Part shown: positions 4,887-5,380 of the stretch, in pieces
Numbering within the stretch: position 1 is the stretch's first letter
Layout: each line of letters starts with the position of its first letter
NCBI GenBank assembly: GCA_902797925.1
Contig: CADBUT010000295.1
Coordinates: 1-5,380 of the forward strand
Length of the DNA: 5,380 nucleotides
Direction: 5' to 3'
From: an uncultured Spirochaetaceae bacterium
GTDB taxonomy: Bacteria; Spirochaetota; Spirochaetia; Treponematales; Treponemataceae
Made by a program: the position numbers and the translations under genes
The notes under the pieces: model-generated
Told to the model about the DNA's origin: nothing
The model's database searches: none
Seen by the model: only the letters and a program-made list of their open reading frames with translations

Positions 4887-5380
4887 TCATGCTTTGACCA
4901 GCGAAAAAACAGAATTATCTTCTATATTATAAGCGTATCCGCTTTCGGCGAAAAGCCCAGAAACGAAGCTTTGCTGCAATTTATAGTACACATCGAGATT
5001 GTCGCCGGCTTTTTCCCACGAAGGCGCGTGCGTGTCGACGAGCTTTTTCCATGTTATGCGCGCATCATCTTGGGCGATTATCTCTTTTGTGGTTTCGCCA
5101 ATCATGCCGTCAAGCACAAAGCTGTTATAGATTTCAAAAGCCTTGTCTGCATTTTGCACGGCATGAACCTGCATATCTTTTCCGGCTTGAAAGCACGAAT
5201 TTGCAAGCGGCTCAAGAAACGCGCCGTTCATTTTGAGAAGCTCTGTAACGGCAAAGGCAAACCTGTTTTCAGCAGTCTTTGTATACATTGCAAGAAACTG
5301 CAACGGCGCATACATATCTACAACTTGCGCAAATTCGCCTTCTGTGATGCCGCCGCAGTTCATGTCGATATAATCAAAAA
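4887..5380 (-). CDS. Hypothetical protein, C-terminal part (5' end outside window)
   Basis: Minus-strand frame open from the right edge to TGA at 4889-4887, about 163 residues visible. An internal ATG at 5363 is probably not the start: the frame continues upstream of it without a stop (FDYID before the Met) and no Shine-Dalgarno sequence precedes it, so the true start lies beyond 5380. The visible part is soluble-looking, mixed in charge and probably mostly helical, with segments such as EFAQVVDMYAPLQFLAMYTK, AENRFAFAVTELLKMNGAF and ITWKKLVDTHAPSWEKAGDN. I do not recognise a family or catalytic motif. It is convergent with the flotillin gene and separated from it by the hairpin-rich gap. Good codon structure over the whole length supports a real gene. 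Confidence 0.7.
   Translation of the reverse strand, partial: FDYIDMNCGGITEGEFAQVVDMYAPLQFLAMYTKTAENRFAFAVTELLKMNGAFLEPLANSCFQAGKDMQVHAVQNADKAFEIYNSFVLDGMIGETTKEIIAQDDARITWKKLVDTHAPSWEKAGDNLDVYYKLQQSFVSGLFAESGYAYNIEDNSVFSLVKA

Noticed and set aside
4887..5363. ATG 5363 as the true start of the right-edge gene
   Set aside because: No ribosome-binding site precedes it, unlike every other start in the window, and the frame stays open to the window edge.

Overview
The window reads as a piece of a bacterial chromosome, most likely a spirochaete of the Treponema type. This is inferred from moderate GC with AT-rich gaps, strong GGAG/AGGAG ribosome-binding sites about 6 nt before each start, a lipoprotein with a relaxed signal, and flagellar-switch-type domains in a regulator. 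No rRNA or housekeeping gene is present to fix the taxon.

Layout. (1) 1-1850, minus strand: two genes read leftwards. The promoter-proximal one (1850-1389) encodes a 153-residue protein that I do not recognise, although its last ~40 residues resemble the end of the FliM middle domain. The second (start 1271, running off the left edge) encodes a Cro/cI-type helix-turn-helix fused to a FliM/SctQ-like body with two SpoA-type (surface presentation of antigens) segments. This is a flagellar or type III secretion switch fold carried by a DNA-binding protein. A long inverted repeat and a possible alternative terminator lie between the two genes. (2) 1851-2121: a divergent intergenic region with a four-half-site dyad centred on base 2001 (GTAGAA twice, then TTCTAC twice), a good operator candidate, and a perfect AT palindrome touching the next ribosome-binding site. 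(3) 2122-4578, plus strand: a lipoprotein alpha/beta-hydrolase of the PHB-depolymerase/feruloyl-esterase type, then a flotillin-like SPFH membrane protein with its own candidate promoter. (4) 4579-4886: a gene-free stretch filled with hairpins, including two diverged copies of a ~45-bp element whose stems differ by paired changes. (5) 4887 to the right edge, minus strand: the C-terminal part of an unrecognised protein.

How the parts may work together: the two leftward genes look like a regulator unit, possibly controlled through the dyad they share with the rightward esterase gene. The esterase is predicted to sit on the envelope facing outwards or the periplasm, and the flotillin to organise inner-membrane domains; a functional link between them is only suggested by adjacency. 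The most notable item is the helix-turn-helix/flagellar-switch fusion together with the dyad next to it.
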